The notes: generated from the letters alone by a model not told the origin. Shown: positions 9,296-20,849, counted from the first letter of the stretch. The stretch is 64,000 nucleotides of DNA from Corynebacterium testudinoris (GCF_001021045.1 NZ_CP011545.1:2480001-2544000), one strand, 5' to 3'. Numbers and translations are program-made.

Positions 9296-9351
9296 ACATC
9301 GCCGCCCCTGGGATCGGGGCTTGGCTCCATTCCCAGGTACGGCGGCGATGT
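9296..9351 (-). other. Intercistronic hairpin between grpE and dnaJ
   Basis: ACATCGCCGCC plus CCTGGGA (9296-9313) pairs with TCCCAGG (9331-9337) and GGCGGCGATGT (9341-9351), giving an 18-bp stem with a 3-base bulge and 17-base loop. No T-run follows at once, so it is more likely an mRNA-processing or stability element, or a partial attenuator, than a full terminator. Confidence 0.6.
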
Positions 9352-9370
9352 CTCACAGTAGCGGTTGCGC

Positions 9371-10035
9371 TTAGGCGTTGTTAGCTCCGCCAACCCCGCC
9401 AGCCTCACCGGCCGGGTCCGCGATGATGACCATCGCGTTGCGGACCAGGCGGTCACCGACGCGGTAGCCACGGCGCAGGACGGTACCGATGACCTTCTCT
9501 TCTCCATTCGACAGGTCTTGGACTGCCTCATGGATCTCCGGGTCGAAGGGGTCACCTTCCACGCCGAAGGCGACGAGCTTCTGGCCATCCAGCGTCGTGG
9601 TGAGCTTGTCGGCGAAAGCCCGCAGGGGGGTTCCGGTTTCCAAGTCACCGTGCTGGCGAGCCAGATCCAGATCGTCCAAGATCGGTACGAGCTGGGTCAG
9701 AACGGCTGCCTTAGCGGTGTCGATGATCCCCTGGCGGTCGCGCTCGGTCCGCCGACGGTAGTTGGCGTACTCGGCGCTGATGCGCTGCAGATCTTCGGTG
9801 CGCTCAGCGAGCTGAGCCTCGATGTCAGAGACCTGGCCGTCGCCATCGTGATCGGGATCGACGTTGGCGAAAGCATCCTCGATTTCCGCCTCGAGGGCCG
9901 GATCGAACTCACCCGCACCGTGGGCCTGGGCAGCCTCCTCGGCGGCAGCTTCGGCCCGCTCGGCCGAGGTTGCCTCCGGATCGGTGTGCTCCGGGTCGCC
10001 CGGGTTATCGGGCATTGACGGATTGGGGTTGGTCA

Positions 10036-10036
<1 letters not shown>
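9371..10036 (-). CDS. grpE: Nucleotide exchange factor GrpE
   Basis: A 221-residue GrpE: acidic, low-complexity N-terminus (about 1-60), long dimerisation helix ([30 protein letters not shown]) and C-terminal beta domain with the family signature around [22 protein letters not shown]. It releases ADP from DnaK. The start codon is GTG and overlaps the dnaK stop by one base (TAGTG), which implies translational coupling of grpE to dnaK. Confidence 0.96.
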
Positions 10037-11889
<1,853 letters not shown>

Positions 11890-11926
11890 GTTGTATTTCC
11901 TCCATGTTGTTAGGGATTTTTGTGAA

Positions 11927-11947
11927 GTTGATTGCGAGTGACTCAAC
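11927..11947 (-). promoter_or_regulatory. HAIR-like HspR operator 1
   Basis: GTTGATT-N7-ACTCAAC matches the HspR inverted repeat CTTGAGT-N7-ACTCAAG with conserved spacing; it is 38 bp upstream of the dnaK start and lies inside a larger palindrome (AAGTTGA ... TCAACTT, 11925-11949). Confidence 0.65.
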
Positions 11948-11974
11948 TTATCCAGGCCCACTGTACCAGCACGC

Positions 11975-11995
11975 CTTGAGCGAGGGTCACTCAAT
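11975..11995 (-). promoter_or_regulatory. HAIR-like HspR operator 2
   Basis: CTTGAGC-N7-ACTCAAT has the exact HAIR spacing and differs from the consensus CTTGAGT-N7-ACTCAAG at the last base of each arm; this is the best of the three matches. Confidence 0.75.
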
Positions 11996-12027
11996 CTGAC
12001 ACTTCACACAACGGCACACCTTCCAAA

Positions 12028-12048
12028 GTTGTTCCCACCTGACTCAAC
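12028..12048 (-). promoter_or_regulatory. HAIR-like HspR operator 3
   Basis: GTTGTTC-N7-ACTCAAC keeps the right arm and spacing but has a weaker left arm. The distances between the three elements (48 and 53 bp) are close to 4.5-5 helical turns, allowing several HspR dimers to bind. Confidence 0.5.
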
Positions 12049-12351
12049 TTTTTTTAAAATGCCTGCTCACGCCCCCTAAATTAGTGCACCCAAACCCGTT
12101 ATTAGACCCGATCTTGACGGCATCGCACCCTTGTGAGTTAATACAGGTACTCACACGTGAGAGACCACCGTCACAAATGCCGCCCACACCCTGGGGCGCG
12201 CTAGCGTGCCGGGAGAACTGAAAGGCGGTGCACACTGCCATGAACCGCGAGCACACCCGAACTCGGCGTAGCAGCGACCGTCCGCCGGTAGTCGACTGAA
12301 ACTCCCCCATCACCACCGTTTCAGCCCACTACCGATAAGGACCCCATTCTC

Positions 12352-15300
12352 ATGTCCCACCCTCAGCCAACCCTTGAATCCGTCATGCCTGCGGCCATCG
12401 ACCGTGCCCGCGCCTGGCTGGACGCCAGTGCCCCCGGTGCCGCGGGGACGTCGAAAAGCGCTGCGAAGGGCACCCGCGAACTAGCGGAGCTCGTGCGCGA
12501 CCCTAAGGGCGTGGCCTTCACCATGCAGTTCGTCGACCGGGTCGCCCGCCCCGAGGACAATGCCACCGCCGCCAACGCCCTTGCGCAGATGCCGGAGGGA
12601 CCGAAGTTCCTCGGCCCGCTGAACAAGTCGGCGCTGCAGCTTGGCGGCAAGCTGGGCACCCTGTTCCCCCAGATCGTCATGCCCGTCGCCCGGATGCGCC
12701 TGCGTCAGATGGTCGGCCACCTCGTCCTCGACGCGGATGGCAAGGCCCTCAACAAGCTGCTGGACAAGTCTGCGAAGGACGACACCCAGCTCAACCTCAA
12801 CCTCCTCGGTGAGGCAGTGTTGGGCCACGACGAGGCCGAGCGCCGCGCCGAACGCACCCTCGCCCTCATCTCCAACCCGCGCGTCACCTACGTCTCCGTC
12901 AAGGCCTCCAGCCTGTGCGCCCAGCTCAACCCCTGGGACCTCGAAGGTTCCCTGCTCCGGCTCAAGGACCAGCTGCGTCCGATGTACCAGGCCGCCAAGT
13001 ACAACGGCGTGTTCATCAACCTGGACATGGAGGAGTACAAGGACCTGCGCCTGACCATTCGCCTGTTCACCGAGCTGCTCAGCGAGGAGGAGTTCACCCA
13101 CCTGGAGGCCGGCATCGTGCTGCAGGCCTACCTGCCGGATAGCTTCGAGGCACTGCAGGAGTTGGCTGCCTTCGCCGCCGAGCGAGTGAGCAACGGTGGC
13201 GCTCCCATCAAGATTCGCCTGGTCAAGGGCGCGAACCTCTCGATGGAGAAGGTCGAGTCCGAGGTCCACGGCTGGCCGCAGGCCCCCTACGCCACCAAGC
13301 ATGACGTCGATGCCAACTACCTGCGCCTGGTGGATTGGATCCTCACCCCTGAGCACGCCGCCAACGTGCGCATCGGCATCGCCAGCCACAACCTCTTTAC
13401 CGTCGCGGCGGCGTGGGAGCTGGCGGTCGCCCGCGGCGTCGAGAAGCAGGTGGACGCGGAGATGCTCCAGGGTATGTCCCCCGAGCAGTCCCGCCTGGTC
13501 CGCGAGGCCATCGGCCGGATGATCCTTTACACCCCGGTCGTGCACGCCGAGGACTTCGACGTCGCCGTCAGCTACCTCGTCCGCCGTCTGGAGGAAAACG
13601 CTGAGGAGCAGAACTTCCTCCACTCGCTGTTCGCGCCGGGCACCACGCCGATGGACCGCCAGGAGGAAGCGTTCAAGCGCGCCGTCGAGGATCGCTGGGA
13701 GGTCTCTGACCGGCCCCGACGTAGTCAGGATCGCCGCGTGGAGGACGCCAAGCAGGCCCCGGACACCGGTCGCTTCATCAACGAACCGGACACCGATCCC
13801 GCTCTGCGCGCCAGCCGCGAATGGGCGCTGGCGGCCCTCGCCGCCGAGCCGGTCACCATCGAGCAGGAGGAAATCACCGATCCCGCGCTTGTCGACGCCG
13901 CCGTGGCCACCGCCCGCCAGCTATCGGAGCGGTGGGCGCAGAAATCGGGCGCCGAGCGCGCCACCGTGTTGGACACCATCGCCAATGAGCTGGCGAAAGC
14001 CCGCGGCGAGTTCATCACCGTCATGGCCCACGAAGCCGGTAAGACCGTCGATCAGTCGGACCCGGAGATCTCCGAGGCCATCGACTTCGCCACCTATTAC
14101 GGCCAGTCTGCGCGCCTGCTCGATGAGGCTCGTTCCGAGTTCACCCCGCACGCTGTCACCGTCGTGGTCCCGCCGTGGAACTTCCCCGTCGCCATCCCCT
14201 GCGGCGGCGTGACCTCGGCCCTCGCGGCGGGTTCCGCGGTGATCCTTTCCCCCGCCCCGGAGGTGGTCGACTGCGCTCAGGTGCTGGTCAACGCCATTCA
14301 TCGCGGCCTCGACGCCCACGGCATCGACCGCGACCTGGTCCAGTTACTGCGCACCGACGAGGCTGATGCCGGCCAGCGCCTCATCTCCCACGAGGACGTC
14401 GATCACATCATCCTCACCGGCGCCTCCGAGACCGCGAAGCTTTTCCGCTCCTGGCGCCCCGAGATGGATATTTCGGCGGAGACCTCGGGCAAGAACGCCA
14501 TCATCGTCACCCCAGCGGCCGACCCGGACCTCGCCGTCGCCGACATCTACCGCTCCGCCTTCGGCCACTCCGGCCAGAAGTGCTCGGCATCCTCGCTGGT
14601 CATCTTGGTCGGCGCCGCGGGCCAGTCCCGCCGTCTGCGGGAGCAGCTTATCGACGCCGTCTCCACCCTCCGCGTCGGCCCCGGCACCGACATCACCACC
14701 ACGATGAACGGCCTCATCTCTCCTCCCGGCGAGAAGCTACAGCGTGGCCTCACCCAGCTGGATGAGGGCGAGTCCTGGCTGCTCAAGCCCCGCCAGCTCG
14801 ATGAGGAGGGCCGGTTCTGGACCCCGGGTATCCGCGACAACGTGGCCCCCGGCTCCTGGTTCCATACCCACGAGTGCTTCGGCCCCGTCCTCGGCATCAT
14901 GCACGCCTCCACCTTGGAGGAAGCCATCGAGTGGCAGAACTCCACCGGGTTCGGGCTTACCGGCGGCATCCACTCCCTCGATCCGGAGGAGGTTGATCTC
15001 TGGACCGATCGCGTCGAGGTGGGCAACGCCTACATCAACCGCGGTATCACCGGCGCGATCGTCCAGCGCCAGTCCTTCGGTGGCTGGAAAGACTCGGTCA
15101 TCGGTGCCGGGGCCAAGGCCGGCGGCCCGAACTACGTTGCCCAGCAGGGCGTGTGGTCCGATGGTTCACTCGACATCGCGCAGGTGCAGCTGCCCAGCAC
15201 CGCGGCTGACTTCCTGCGCCGCGCCGCCGAGCTGCTCAGCGATGAGGATCTTCGCTGGCTCACCACCGCCGCCGAGCTCGATGAGCTGGCCTGGCGCGAG

Positions 15301-15768
15301 GAATTCGGCGCCACCCACGACCTCACGGCGCTGCGCTCGGAAGCCAACATCTTCCGCTACCGCCCGCTGCTCGATCCGCTGCGCATCCGCGTCGGTGACA
15401 ACGCCGCGCTTCGTGATGTCTTGCGTCTTCAACTGGCAGCTCTGCGCACCGGCACCGCGGTGGATATTTCCGCCCGCGAGTCCGTCGCCCGCGAGCTGTC
15501 CCAGGCTGGCATCCACGCCCGCGCTATCAGCAACGATGCCTTCGCTGCCGAGCTGACCGGCCTCACCGGAGCCCGAGTTCGGGCGCTTGGTGACGTCAGC
15601 GACGACCTTTATTCAGCCGCCGCGGAATCCGGATCGGTCATCCTCGATGCCCCGGTGATTGCCGATGGCCGCCGTGAACTTCTACCTTTCCTTCTGGAGC
15701 AAGCAATTTCCCAGACCATGCACCGTTTTGGCGTGCTAGGAACAAAGAAGGTTTCTCTGGCAGAATAG
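12352..15768 (+). CDS. putA: Bifunctional proline dehydrogenase / L-glutamate gamma-semialdehyde dehydrogenase
   Basis: A 1138-residue PutA that oxidises proline to P5C (FAD) and P5C to glutamate (NAD). The N-terminal half carries the PRODH barrel (VTYVSVKASSLC, INLDMEEYKDL, IRLVKGANLSMEK, ASHNLFTVA); the C-terminal half is an aldehyde dehydrogenase with VVVPPWNFPVAIP, ILTGASETAKLF and catalytic Cys in GHSGQKCSASS. There is no ribbon-helix-helix domain, so it is not an autorepressor like the E. coli protein. Start ATG follows GATAAGGACC. The next gene begins 8 bp after the stop and may be co-transcribed. Confidence 0.95.
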   Translation: MSHPQPTLESVMPAAIDRARAWLDASAPGAAGTSKSAAKGTRELAELVRDPKGVAFTMQFVDRVARPEDNATAANALAQMPEGPKFLGPLNKSALQLGGKLGTLFPQIVMPVARMRLRQMVGHLVLDADGKALNKLLDKSAKDDTQLNLNLLGEAVLGHDEAERRAERTLALISNPRVTYVSVKASSLCAQLNPWDLEGSLLRLKDQLRPMYQAAKYNGVFINLDMEEYKDLRLTIRLFTELLSEEEFTHLEAGIVLQAYLPDSFEALQELAAFAAERVSNGGAPIKIRLVKGANLSMEKVESEVHGWPQAPYATKHDVDANYLRLVDWILTPEHAANVRIGIASHNLFTVAAAWELAVARGVEKQVDAEMLQGMSPEQSRLVREAIGRMILYTPVVHAEDFDVAVSYLVRRLEENAEEQNFLHSLFAPGTTPMDRQEEAFKRAVEDRWEVSDRPRRSQDRRVEDAKQAPDTGRFINEPDTDPALRASREWALAALAAEPVTIEQEEITDPALVDAAVATARQLSERWAQKSGAERATVLDTIANELAKARGEFITVMAHEAGKTVDQSDPEISEAIDFATYYGQSARLLDEARSEFTPHAVTVVVPPWNFPVAIPCGGVTSALAAGSAVILSPAPEVVDCAQVLVNAIHRGLDAHGIDRDLVQLLRTDEADAGQRLISHEDVDHIILTGASETAKLFRSWRPEMDISAETSGKNAIIVTPAADPDLAVADIYRSAFGHSGQKCSASSLVILVGAAGQSRRLREQLIDAVSTLRVGPGTDITTTMNGLISPPGEKLQRGLTQLDEGESWLLKPRQLDEEGRFWTPGIRDNVAPGSWFHTHECFGPVLGIMHASTLEEAIEWQNSTGFGLTGGIHSLDPEEVDLWTDRVEVGNAYINRGITGAIVQRQSFGGWKDSVIGAGAKAGGPNYVAQQGVWSDGSLDIAQVQLPSTAADFLRRAAELLSDEDLRWLTTAAELDELAWREEFGATHDLTALRSEANIFRYRPLLDPLRIRVGDNAALRDVLRLQLAALRTGTAVDISARESVARELSQAGIHARAISNDAFAAELTGLTGARVRALGDVSDDLYSAAAESGSVILDAPVIADGRRELLPFLLEQAISQTMHRFGVLGTKKVSLAE

Positions 15769-15776
15769 AACTTCTT

Positions 15777-17153
15777 ATGAGCACACCACTTGATCCCCAG
15801 AAGCCCGGGATGCACGGCACGGACACCCGGGACCTCTCCGATACCATCGCAGAGATCGCCGATGATCGCCCGATCCCCTCTGATACCGAGGAGGTCACCG
15901 ACCGCGGAGTCATCATCGGCCGTGATGGCCGGTGGGCTGCCGGGTGGGCGTTGCGGTTCATCATCATGGTGGTGGCCGGATACTTGGCCCTCCAGCTGCT
16001 GGGGAAGGTGTGGGTCGGCCTCCTGCCCATCTTGCTCGCCATCCTGGTTACCTCCGTGTTGTGGCCGGTGACCAGCTTCTTCCGCAACACGTTGCGTTTC
16101 CCGGCGGCCCTTGCGGCGATTGCCACGATCATCGGCTTTTTCGCCGCCATTATCGGCGTTTTCGCCGCCATGGCCCCGACGGTGCGTGACCAGGGAGCAT
16201 CGCTGGTCACGGAGGCCTCCAACGGCATCGACCGGATCAGCAAGTGGATCCAGGACGGGCCCTTCGACATCGACCTGGGTCAGTTCAGCGGCGCGCTCGA
16301 TGACGTGGTCAACTACGTCCGCCAGCAATCCGCGAACATCGCTTCCGGCGTTTTCAGCGGACTCTCCGCCGCGACGTCGGTGGTGGTGACGCTCGTCGTC
16401 ATGCTTGTGCTCACCTTCTTCTTCCTCAAGGACGGCTCCAAGTTCCTGCCTTGGGTACGCAAGTACACCGGCTCGAATGTTGGTTGGCACCTCACCGAGG
16501 TCCTCACCCGCACGTGGAACACCCTCGCCGGATTCATCCGCACGCAGGCGCTGGTGTCCTTGGTTGATGCTGTCTTCATCGGCATCGGTTTGCTCATCCT
16601 CGGCGTCCCGCTGGCGCTGGTGCTCGCCGTGATCACGTTCTTCGCCGGGTTCATCCCCATCGTCGGTGCTTTCACCGCCGGCGCGCTGGCCGTCATCATC
16701 GCGCTGGTGACCAACGGACTGACCAACGCTCTTCTCGTGCTCGCGCTCATCATCCTGGTCCAGCAGATCGAGGGCAATATCCTCCAGCCGATCCTGCAGT
16801 CAAAGGCGATGAACCTTCACGCCGCGGTTGTGCTGCTCTCGGTCACGGTCGGTTCCACGATGTTTGGCATCGTCGGTGCCTTCCTCGCCGTCCCCGTCGC
16901 GGCCACCATCGCCGTGTGGTTCCGCTACCACTCGGAGATGGTCGCCCTGCGTGCGGGTGAGATCTCCATCGATGACATTGAAATCGCCACCAAGGAGGGC
17001 ACGAACGTCACCTCCAAGGAAGCGTTCGAGGGAGTGCGCGACAAGCTCCGGTCGATGGGTCGCCGGAGGAACGAGGATTCGGCTGAGGGTAAATCCGAAT
17101 CCGGCGGTATCCTGCCGCGCTTCCGCAAGGTTGTGGAAACCGAACCGGAGTAA
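15777..17153 (+). CDS. AI-2E/PerM family membrane protein
   Basis: A 458-residue integral membrane protein with about seven to eight hydrophobic helices from residue 60 to 380 and charged ends. Family landmarks include FFLKDGSKFLPWVRKYTG, AVITFFAGFIPIVGAFTAG and QQIEGNILQPILQSKAMNLHAAVVLLSVTVG near the C-terminus, typical of the PF01594 group. Members have been linked to AI-2 export, Na+/H+ exchange or unknown permeation, so no substrate is named. The soluble C-terminal tail (about 80 residues) is charged. It ends 3 bp from the convergent nucleosidase gene. Confidence 0.85.
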   Translation: MSTPLDPQKPGMHGTDTRDLSDTIAEIADDRPIPSDTEEVTDRGVIIGRDGRWAAGWALRFIIMVVAGYLALQLLGKVWVGLLPILLAILVTSVLWPVTSFFRNTLRFPAALAAIATIIGFFAAIIGVFAAMAPTVRDQGASLVTEASNGIDRISKWIQDGPFDIDLGQFSGALDDVVNYVRQQSANIASGVFSGLSAATSVVVTLVVMLVLTFFFLKDGSKFLPWVRKYTGSNVGWHLTEVLTRTWNTLAGFIRTQALVSLVDAVFIGIGLLILGVPLALVLAVITFFAGFIPIVGAFTAGALAVIIALVTNGLTNALLVLALIILVQQIEGNILQPILQSKAMNLHAAVVLLSVTVGSTMFGIVGAFLAVPVAATIAVWFRYHSEMVALRAGEISIDDIEIATKEGTNVTSKEAFEGVRDKLRSMGRRRNEDSAEGKSESGGILPRFRKVVETEPE

Positions 17154-17156
17154 ACC

Positions 17157-17732
17157 TTAGAAGTTGAGCTTGGCCACGGCCTCGGCAATCTTGCGGGAGC
17201 ACTCGTCCAACGAGTCCGCCCAGCCCGAGGCCGTGGCTTCGTCTGCATGGTCGGAGATCTGCTTGAGCAGCGTCACGGGCACGCCGAAGTGCAGGCCCAC
17301 GGCGGCGATGGCATAGCCTTCCATGTCGACGAGCCCGGCGCGGGAGGCCAGGGCCTCCTTCTTTGCGGAGTCGTTGACAAAGGTATCCCCGGTGGCCAGG
17401 GAGGCCACCGGGAACAGCCCGGACGTCGTGGGTTCGATGACGTCCGGGCTGAAACGCTCGGCCACCCCGGGCACCACGTCGGAATCGAAGTCGTGCTTGA
17501 ACACGGAGTTGATTTCGTAGACGCCGTCGCCCAGCTCGGGGCGAAGTGCCCCGGCGGTGCCGACGTTGATGATCCGGGAGGGCAGCTGGCCGGTAGCGCG
17601 GGCGTTAGCCAGGTACTCGGTTAAGGAGATGGCTGCGGCCAGCGTGCCAATGCCGGTGATGAGGAGGGTGGTGCCCTCGGGAAGCTGGGTCACTTCACCG
17701 GGGACTGCGGCAACGAAGAGGGGTTGATTCAT
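17157..17732 (-). CDS. MTA/SAH-type nucleosidase (PNP/UDP phosphorylase family)
   Basis: A 191-residue enzyme of the nucleoside phosphorylase fold, shorter than E. coli MTAN. LLITGIGTLAAAISL and IINVGTAGALRPELG form the phosphate/purine-side loops, VDMEGYAIAAV holds the ribose-binding Glu, and KQISDHADEAT has the conserved Asp. It probably splits 5'-methylthioadenosine or S-adenosylhomocysteine, or another purine nucleoside. Twenty bp downstream of the amidohydrolase, and so likely the last gene of an abgT-amidohydrolase-nucleosidase operon. Confidence 0.8.
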   Translation of the reverse strand: MNQPLFVAAVPGEVTQLPEGTTLLITGIGTLAAAISLTEYLANARATGQLPSRIINVGTAGALRPELGDGVYEINSVFKHDFDSDVVPGVAERFSPDVIEPTTSGLFPVASLATGDTFVNDSAKKEALASRAGLVDMEGYAIAAVGLHFGVPVTLLKQISDHADEATASGWADSLDECSRKIAEAVAKLNF

Positions 17733-17752
17733 GCCTCAGAGCATAAGCCACC

Positions 17753-19114
17753 TCACCCCAGTTGATCAGCGACGCTGAATTTCCCTCCGGTGGCGTTGAA
17801 CTCGGCGAGGGCTGCCGCCGCCAGGGCGTCATCCCCCAGCACATCCATCGCGACCTGGGCGAGGCCGGCGGAGGAGTCGACCGCGGCCCGGGTGGCCTCG
17901 GGGGATCCGGCCCATTCCGCGAACGCCGCCGTGTGGAGGGCGACATCGGGCGGGGAGACCTTGACCATGGGGTGGATTCCAGGGACGAGCTGGGACACGT
18001 TGCCGAAGTCGGTCGACGCGGCGAGCGAGTCGGGCACCACGCCGGCGGGGGCGGCGGTCCGGCCCCGGAGGGCCTGGGTGTGGGTCCAGCGACCGAGCAG
18101 CGTCTCATTGTTGCGGATCGGCAGGGTCGTGGGGTGAACATCCCACTGCCGCTCGACGGTGCAGCCGGTCATGAGCGCGGCACCGTCGAGGATGTTGTCC
18201 ACGCGGGCGGAGAGATCGACGAGCGATTCGGTGAGCAGCGAGCGGACGTAGATGTCCAGGGACGCGGTCTCGGGGATGACGGAGGGGCGGTGCCCGCCGT
18301 CGGTGATGACGGAATGCAGGCGATCGCTCGGCGCCATTTGCTGCCGCAGCAGCCCCATCGCCTGGTAGGCGAGGGTGGCGGCGTCGAGGGCGTTGCGTCC
18401 CATGAACGGCTGCGAGCTGGCGTGCGCTGCAACCCCGTGGAAGGTCGCTTGGAGGGTGCGGCGGCCGAGCCAGTAGTGGCTGGAGATGTCGTAGCCGAAG
18501 GGGTGGATCATGATGGCGACGTCAATGCCGTCAAGCATGCCGCCACGAATCATGTACTCCTTGCCGGAATGCCCCTCCTCCGCGGGCGTGCCCAGGAAGA
18601 CGATGCGGCCGCCCATGCCCGACGAGCGGAGTGCCTCGACCGCGGACAGGAAGGCGCCGACGCCGGCGGCGGCGATGATGTTGTGCCCGCAGGCGTGCCC
18701 GATGCCCGGTAGGGCATCGTATTCCGCCAGGATGGCGACGGTGCGGTGGCGGGCGGGGTCGTAGCCGGGGGCGTCATAAAGCGTCCGCAGCGACGTCTCC
18801 ACTCCGTGCACTCCGCGTTCCACGGCAAAGCCCTTCGCCTCCAGCAGCTCGGCGATGGTCCGCTGCGCGTGGACCTCCTCGAACGCCACCTCAGGGTGGG
18901 CATGGAGGTTTTGCAGGAGGGCGGTCAGTTCCGGTTCCAGCGCTTCCGCGCTTGCCGACGCCGTCGTCCACGCCGCCTCCTGTCCCGGATAGGCATCCAG
19001 GACCACGGGACCGCCGGTGGCGGCCTCTTGCACCTCCTTCATCCGGGCTTCGATGCCAGCGCTGGCGTGGTCGAGAAAAGCAGTGGACGGATTAGTGCGA
19101 TCTGACGAATGCAT
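17753..19114 (-). CDS. M20-family amidohydrolase (AbgB-like)
   Basis: A 453-residue metal-dependent amidohydrolase. Metal-binding and active-site stretches are visible: HAHPEVAFEE (about 90), GHACGHNIIAAAG (about 155), GTPAEEGHSGK (about 190) and a dimerisation domain HGVAAHASSQPFMGRNALDA. These resemble AbgA/AbgB, which hydrolyse p-aminobenzoyl-glutamate, a folate breakdown product. The gene lies 25 bp after an AbgT-type transporter gene, which supports use of that or a related amide. A long N-terminal helix precedes the enzyme domain. No signal peptide, so cytosolic. Confidence 0.85.
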   Translation of the reverse strand: MHSSDRTNPSTAFLDHASAGIEARMKEVQEAATGGPVVLDAYPGQEAAWTTASASAEALEPELTALLQNLHAHPEVAFEEVHAQRTIAELLEAKGFAVERGVHGVETSLRTLYDAPGYDPARHRTVAILAEYDALPGIGHACGHNIIAAAGVGAFLSAVEALRSSGMGGRIVFLGTPAEEGHSGKEYMIRGGMLDGIDVAIMIHPFGYDISSHYWLGRRTLQATFHGVAAHASSQPFMGRNALDAATLAYQAMGLLRQQMAPSDRLHSVITDGGHRPSVIPETASLDIYVRSLLTESLVDLSARVDNILDGAALMTGCTVERQWDVHPTTLPIRNNETLLGRWTHTQALRGRTAAPAGVVPDSLAASTDFGNVSQLVPGIHPMVKVSPPDVALHTAAFAEWAGSPEATRAAVDSSAGLAQVAMDVLGDDALAAAALAEFNATGGKFSVADQLG

Positions 19115-19139
19115 TGTTGTTTTACGCTACCTTCTGTTG

Positions 19140-20753
19140 CTACTGGAGGAAGATCTGGGCACCGGGACCAAGCGGCAGATCCGCGAAGTACCAAATGGCG
19201 AGCAATCCCGCCCAGGAGAGCCAGAAGGGAATAACGAACGGGATGAGGCGCGACATCAAGGTACCCAGGCCAGCGTTGGGTTCGTAGCGGCGCAGCAATC
19301 CGAGGATGACAATCATGTACGGGTTGAGCGGGGTGATGACCTGGGTGGCGGAGTCACCGACGCGGAACGCTGCCTGGGTGAAGGCGGGTTCGAAGCCAAT
19401 GAGCGCGAACATCGGGACGAAGACCGCCGCCATGAGCGTCCACATGGCCGAGCCGGAGATGATGAGCAGGTTGAGCAGCGACGCCAGGACAATGAACGCG
19501 AGGATCGCTCCGAAGCCGGTGAGCCCGATCGATTCGAGGAAGGCAGCGCCCTTGACGGCGGTGTAGGTACCGATGCCGGTCCAGGCGAATAGTGCGACGA
19601 ACTGGCCGAGGAGGAACGCCAGCACGAGGAAGCCGATCATGTCCTTGAGGGCCAGGCCCATCATCTTGACGATGTCGGACACCGACTTCACCGACCCCAC
19701 GTACAGGCCGTAGACGATGCCCATGATCATGAAGTAGGAGAAGACGATGAACACGATCGACTGCAGAAGCGGGGACTGCGGCAGGAAGTTGCCCGCCTCA
19801 TTGCGCCACGGGGAGCTGGGCATGAGGAACGCCCAGAGGAAGACAATCGTCAGCGCCACAGCCGCCAGCAGAGAGGCGACGAGGCCGCGGTTTTCCTCGC
19901 GGGTCAAGGTGGCGGAGAGCTCGTTGCCATCGGCATCGCGGTCACCGCGCTGGGAAGCATCCTCGCCGCTGAGGGTCTCCGCGGTGGGCACGCCTTGGCG
20001 CACCATGCGCGGTTCGAGGACCTTGTCGGTGATGAGGCCGGCCAGCAGACCGAGGACGATGGCGGAGGCGATGTTGAAGTAGTAGTTGGAGACCGGGTTG
20101 ACCTCGGTGGTGGCGATGCCCGGCAGGGTCTCCATCACGGCGTTGGTGATTCCGGCGAACAGCGCATCAAGGCTGGTGGGGAACAGTGCGGTGGAGTAAC
20201 CCGCGCCCACGGCGGCGAAACCGCCGAGCAGACCGGCGACGGGGTGACGGCCCGCTGCCTTGAACACCATGGCGGCCAGCGGCGGGACGACGACGAAGGC
20301 GGCGTCGGCCATGATCGAGGCGGTAACACCGACGATGCCCACGGCGTAGGGAAGGATCCAGCGCTTAGCGGAGCCGAAGAGCTTGCGGATCAGCGCCGAG
20401 AGCATGCCCGAACGCTCGGCCACACCCGTGGCCAGGAGGATGGGGAGGACGGTGACCAGGGGCGGGAAGCCGATGTAGTTGGATCCCATCGTGGTGGTCA
20501 GCCACGTCATGCCCTCGCCGGTGAACAGGCCCCGGATGGTGAGGTCTTTGTCCGACCCGGGCACGGCGACGGTGATGTCTTGGACCGCCATGATGGTGGA
20601 GGCGATGCCGGTGAGGAGGAACAGGATGAGGAAGAGGGTGAACGGCTCAGGCAGTTTGTTGCCCACGTACTCGATTCCATTGAGGAACCGGTCGCCTAAG
20701 CCACCCTTCTTTCCTTTCTGCTGGTCACGGTCTTTCTCAGCGGTTGTACTCAT
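19140..20753 (-). CDS. abgT: AbgT family transporter
   Basis: A 537-residue membrane protein with about eleven hydrophobic helices after a charged N-terminus (AEKDRDQQKGKKGG). NKLPEPFTLFLILF, PLAAMVFKAAGRHPVAGLLGG and STALFPTSLDALFAG fit the AbgT family; the C-terminal part includes RVGDSATQVITPLNPYM. AbgT imports p-aminobenzoyl-glutamate in E. coli, while MtrF/YdaH members export sulfonamides; import is favoured here by the adjacent amidohydrolase. First gene of the operon. An AT-rich palindrome lies about 100 bp upstream. Confidence 0.88.
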   Translation of the reverse strand: MSTTAEKDRDQQKGKKGGLGDRFLNGIEYVGNKLPEPFTLFLILFLLTGIASTIMAVQDITVAVPGSDKDLTIRGLFTGEGMTWLTTTMGSNYIGFPPLVTVLPILLATGVAERSGMLSALIRKLFGSAKRWILPYAVGIVGVTASIMADAAFVVVPPLAAMVFKAAGRHPVAGLLGGFAAVGAGYSTALFPTSLDALFAGITNAVMETLPGIATTEVNPVSNYYFNIASAIVLGLLAGLITDKVLEPRMVRQGVPTAETLSGEDASQRGDRDADGNELSATLTREENRGLVASLLAAVALTIVFLWAFLMPSSPWRNEAGNFLPQSPLLQSIVFIVFSYFMIMGIVYGLYVGSVKSVSDIVKMMGLALKDMIGFLVLAFLLGQFVALFAWTGIGTYTAVKGAAFLESIGLTGFGAILAFIVLASLLNLLIISGSAMWTLMAAVFVPMFALIGFEPAFTQAAFRVGDSATQVITPLNPYMIVILGLLRRYEPNAGLGTLMSRLIPFVIPFWLSWAGLLAIWYFADLPLGPGAQIFLQ

Positions 20754-20849
20754 GAGCTCACATCCTTCGAAGGGACTTGACGCAGGGAACTTGATTCCCT
20801 AACTGTTCCATAGATCACACTCGAATTAGGTGAGAAAAACAAATTGTTT

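Larger units (their letters stand above)
11890..12351. other. Divergent intergenic region dnaK / putA (462 bp)
   Basis: No convincing gene here. The left half holds the dnaK leader and three HAIR-like repeats; the right half must carry the putA promoter, with an AT-rich T-run near 12050 and GATAAGGA just ahead of the putA ATG as ribosome binding site. A 90-codon minus-strand frame at 12044-12316 has no family resemblance and crosses the third HAIR repeat. Confidence 0.7.

Noticed and set aside
12044..12316. 90-codon minus-strand frame in the dnaK-putA gap
   Set aside because: No homology sign, no good ribosome binding site, and it covers promoter and operator DNA.
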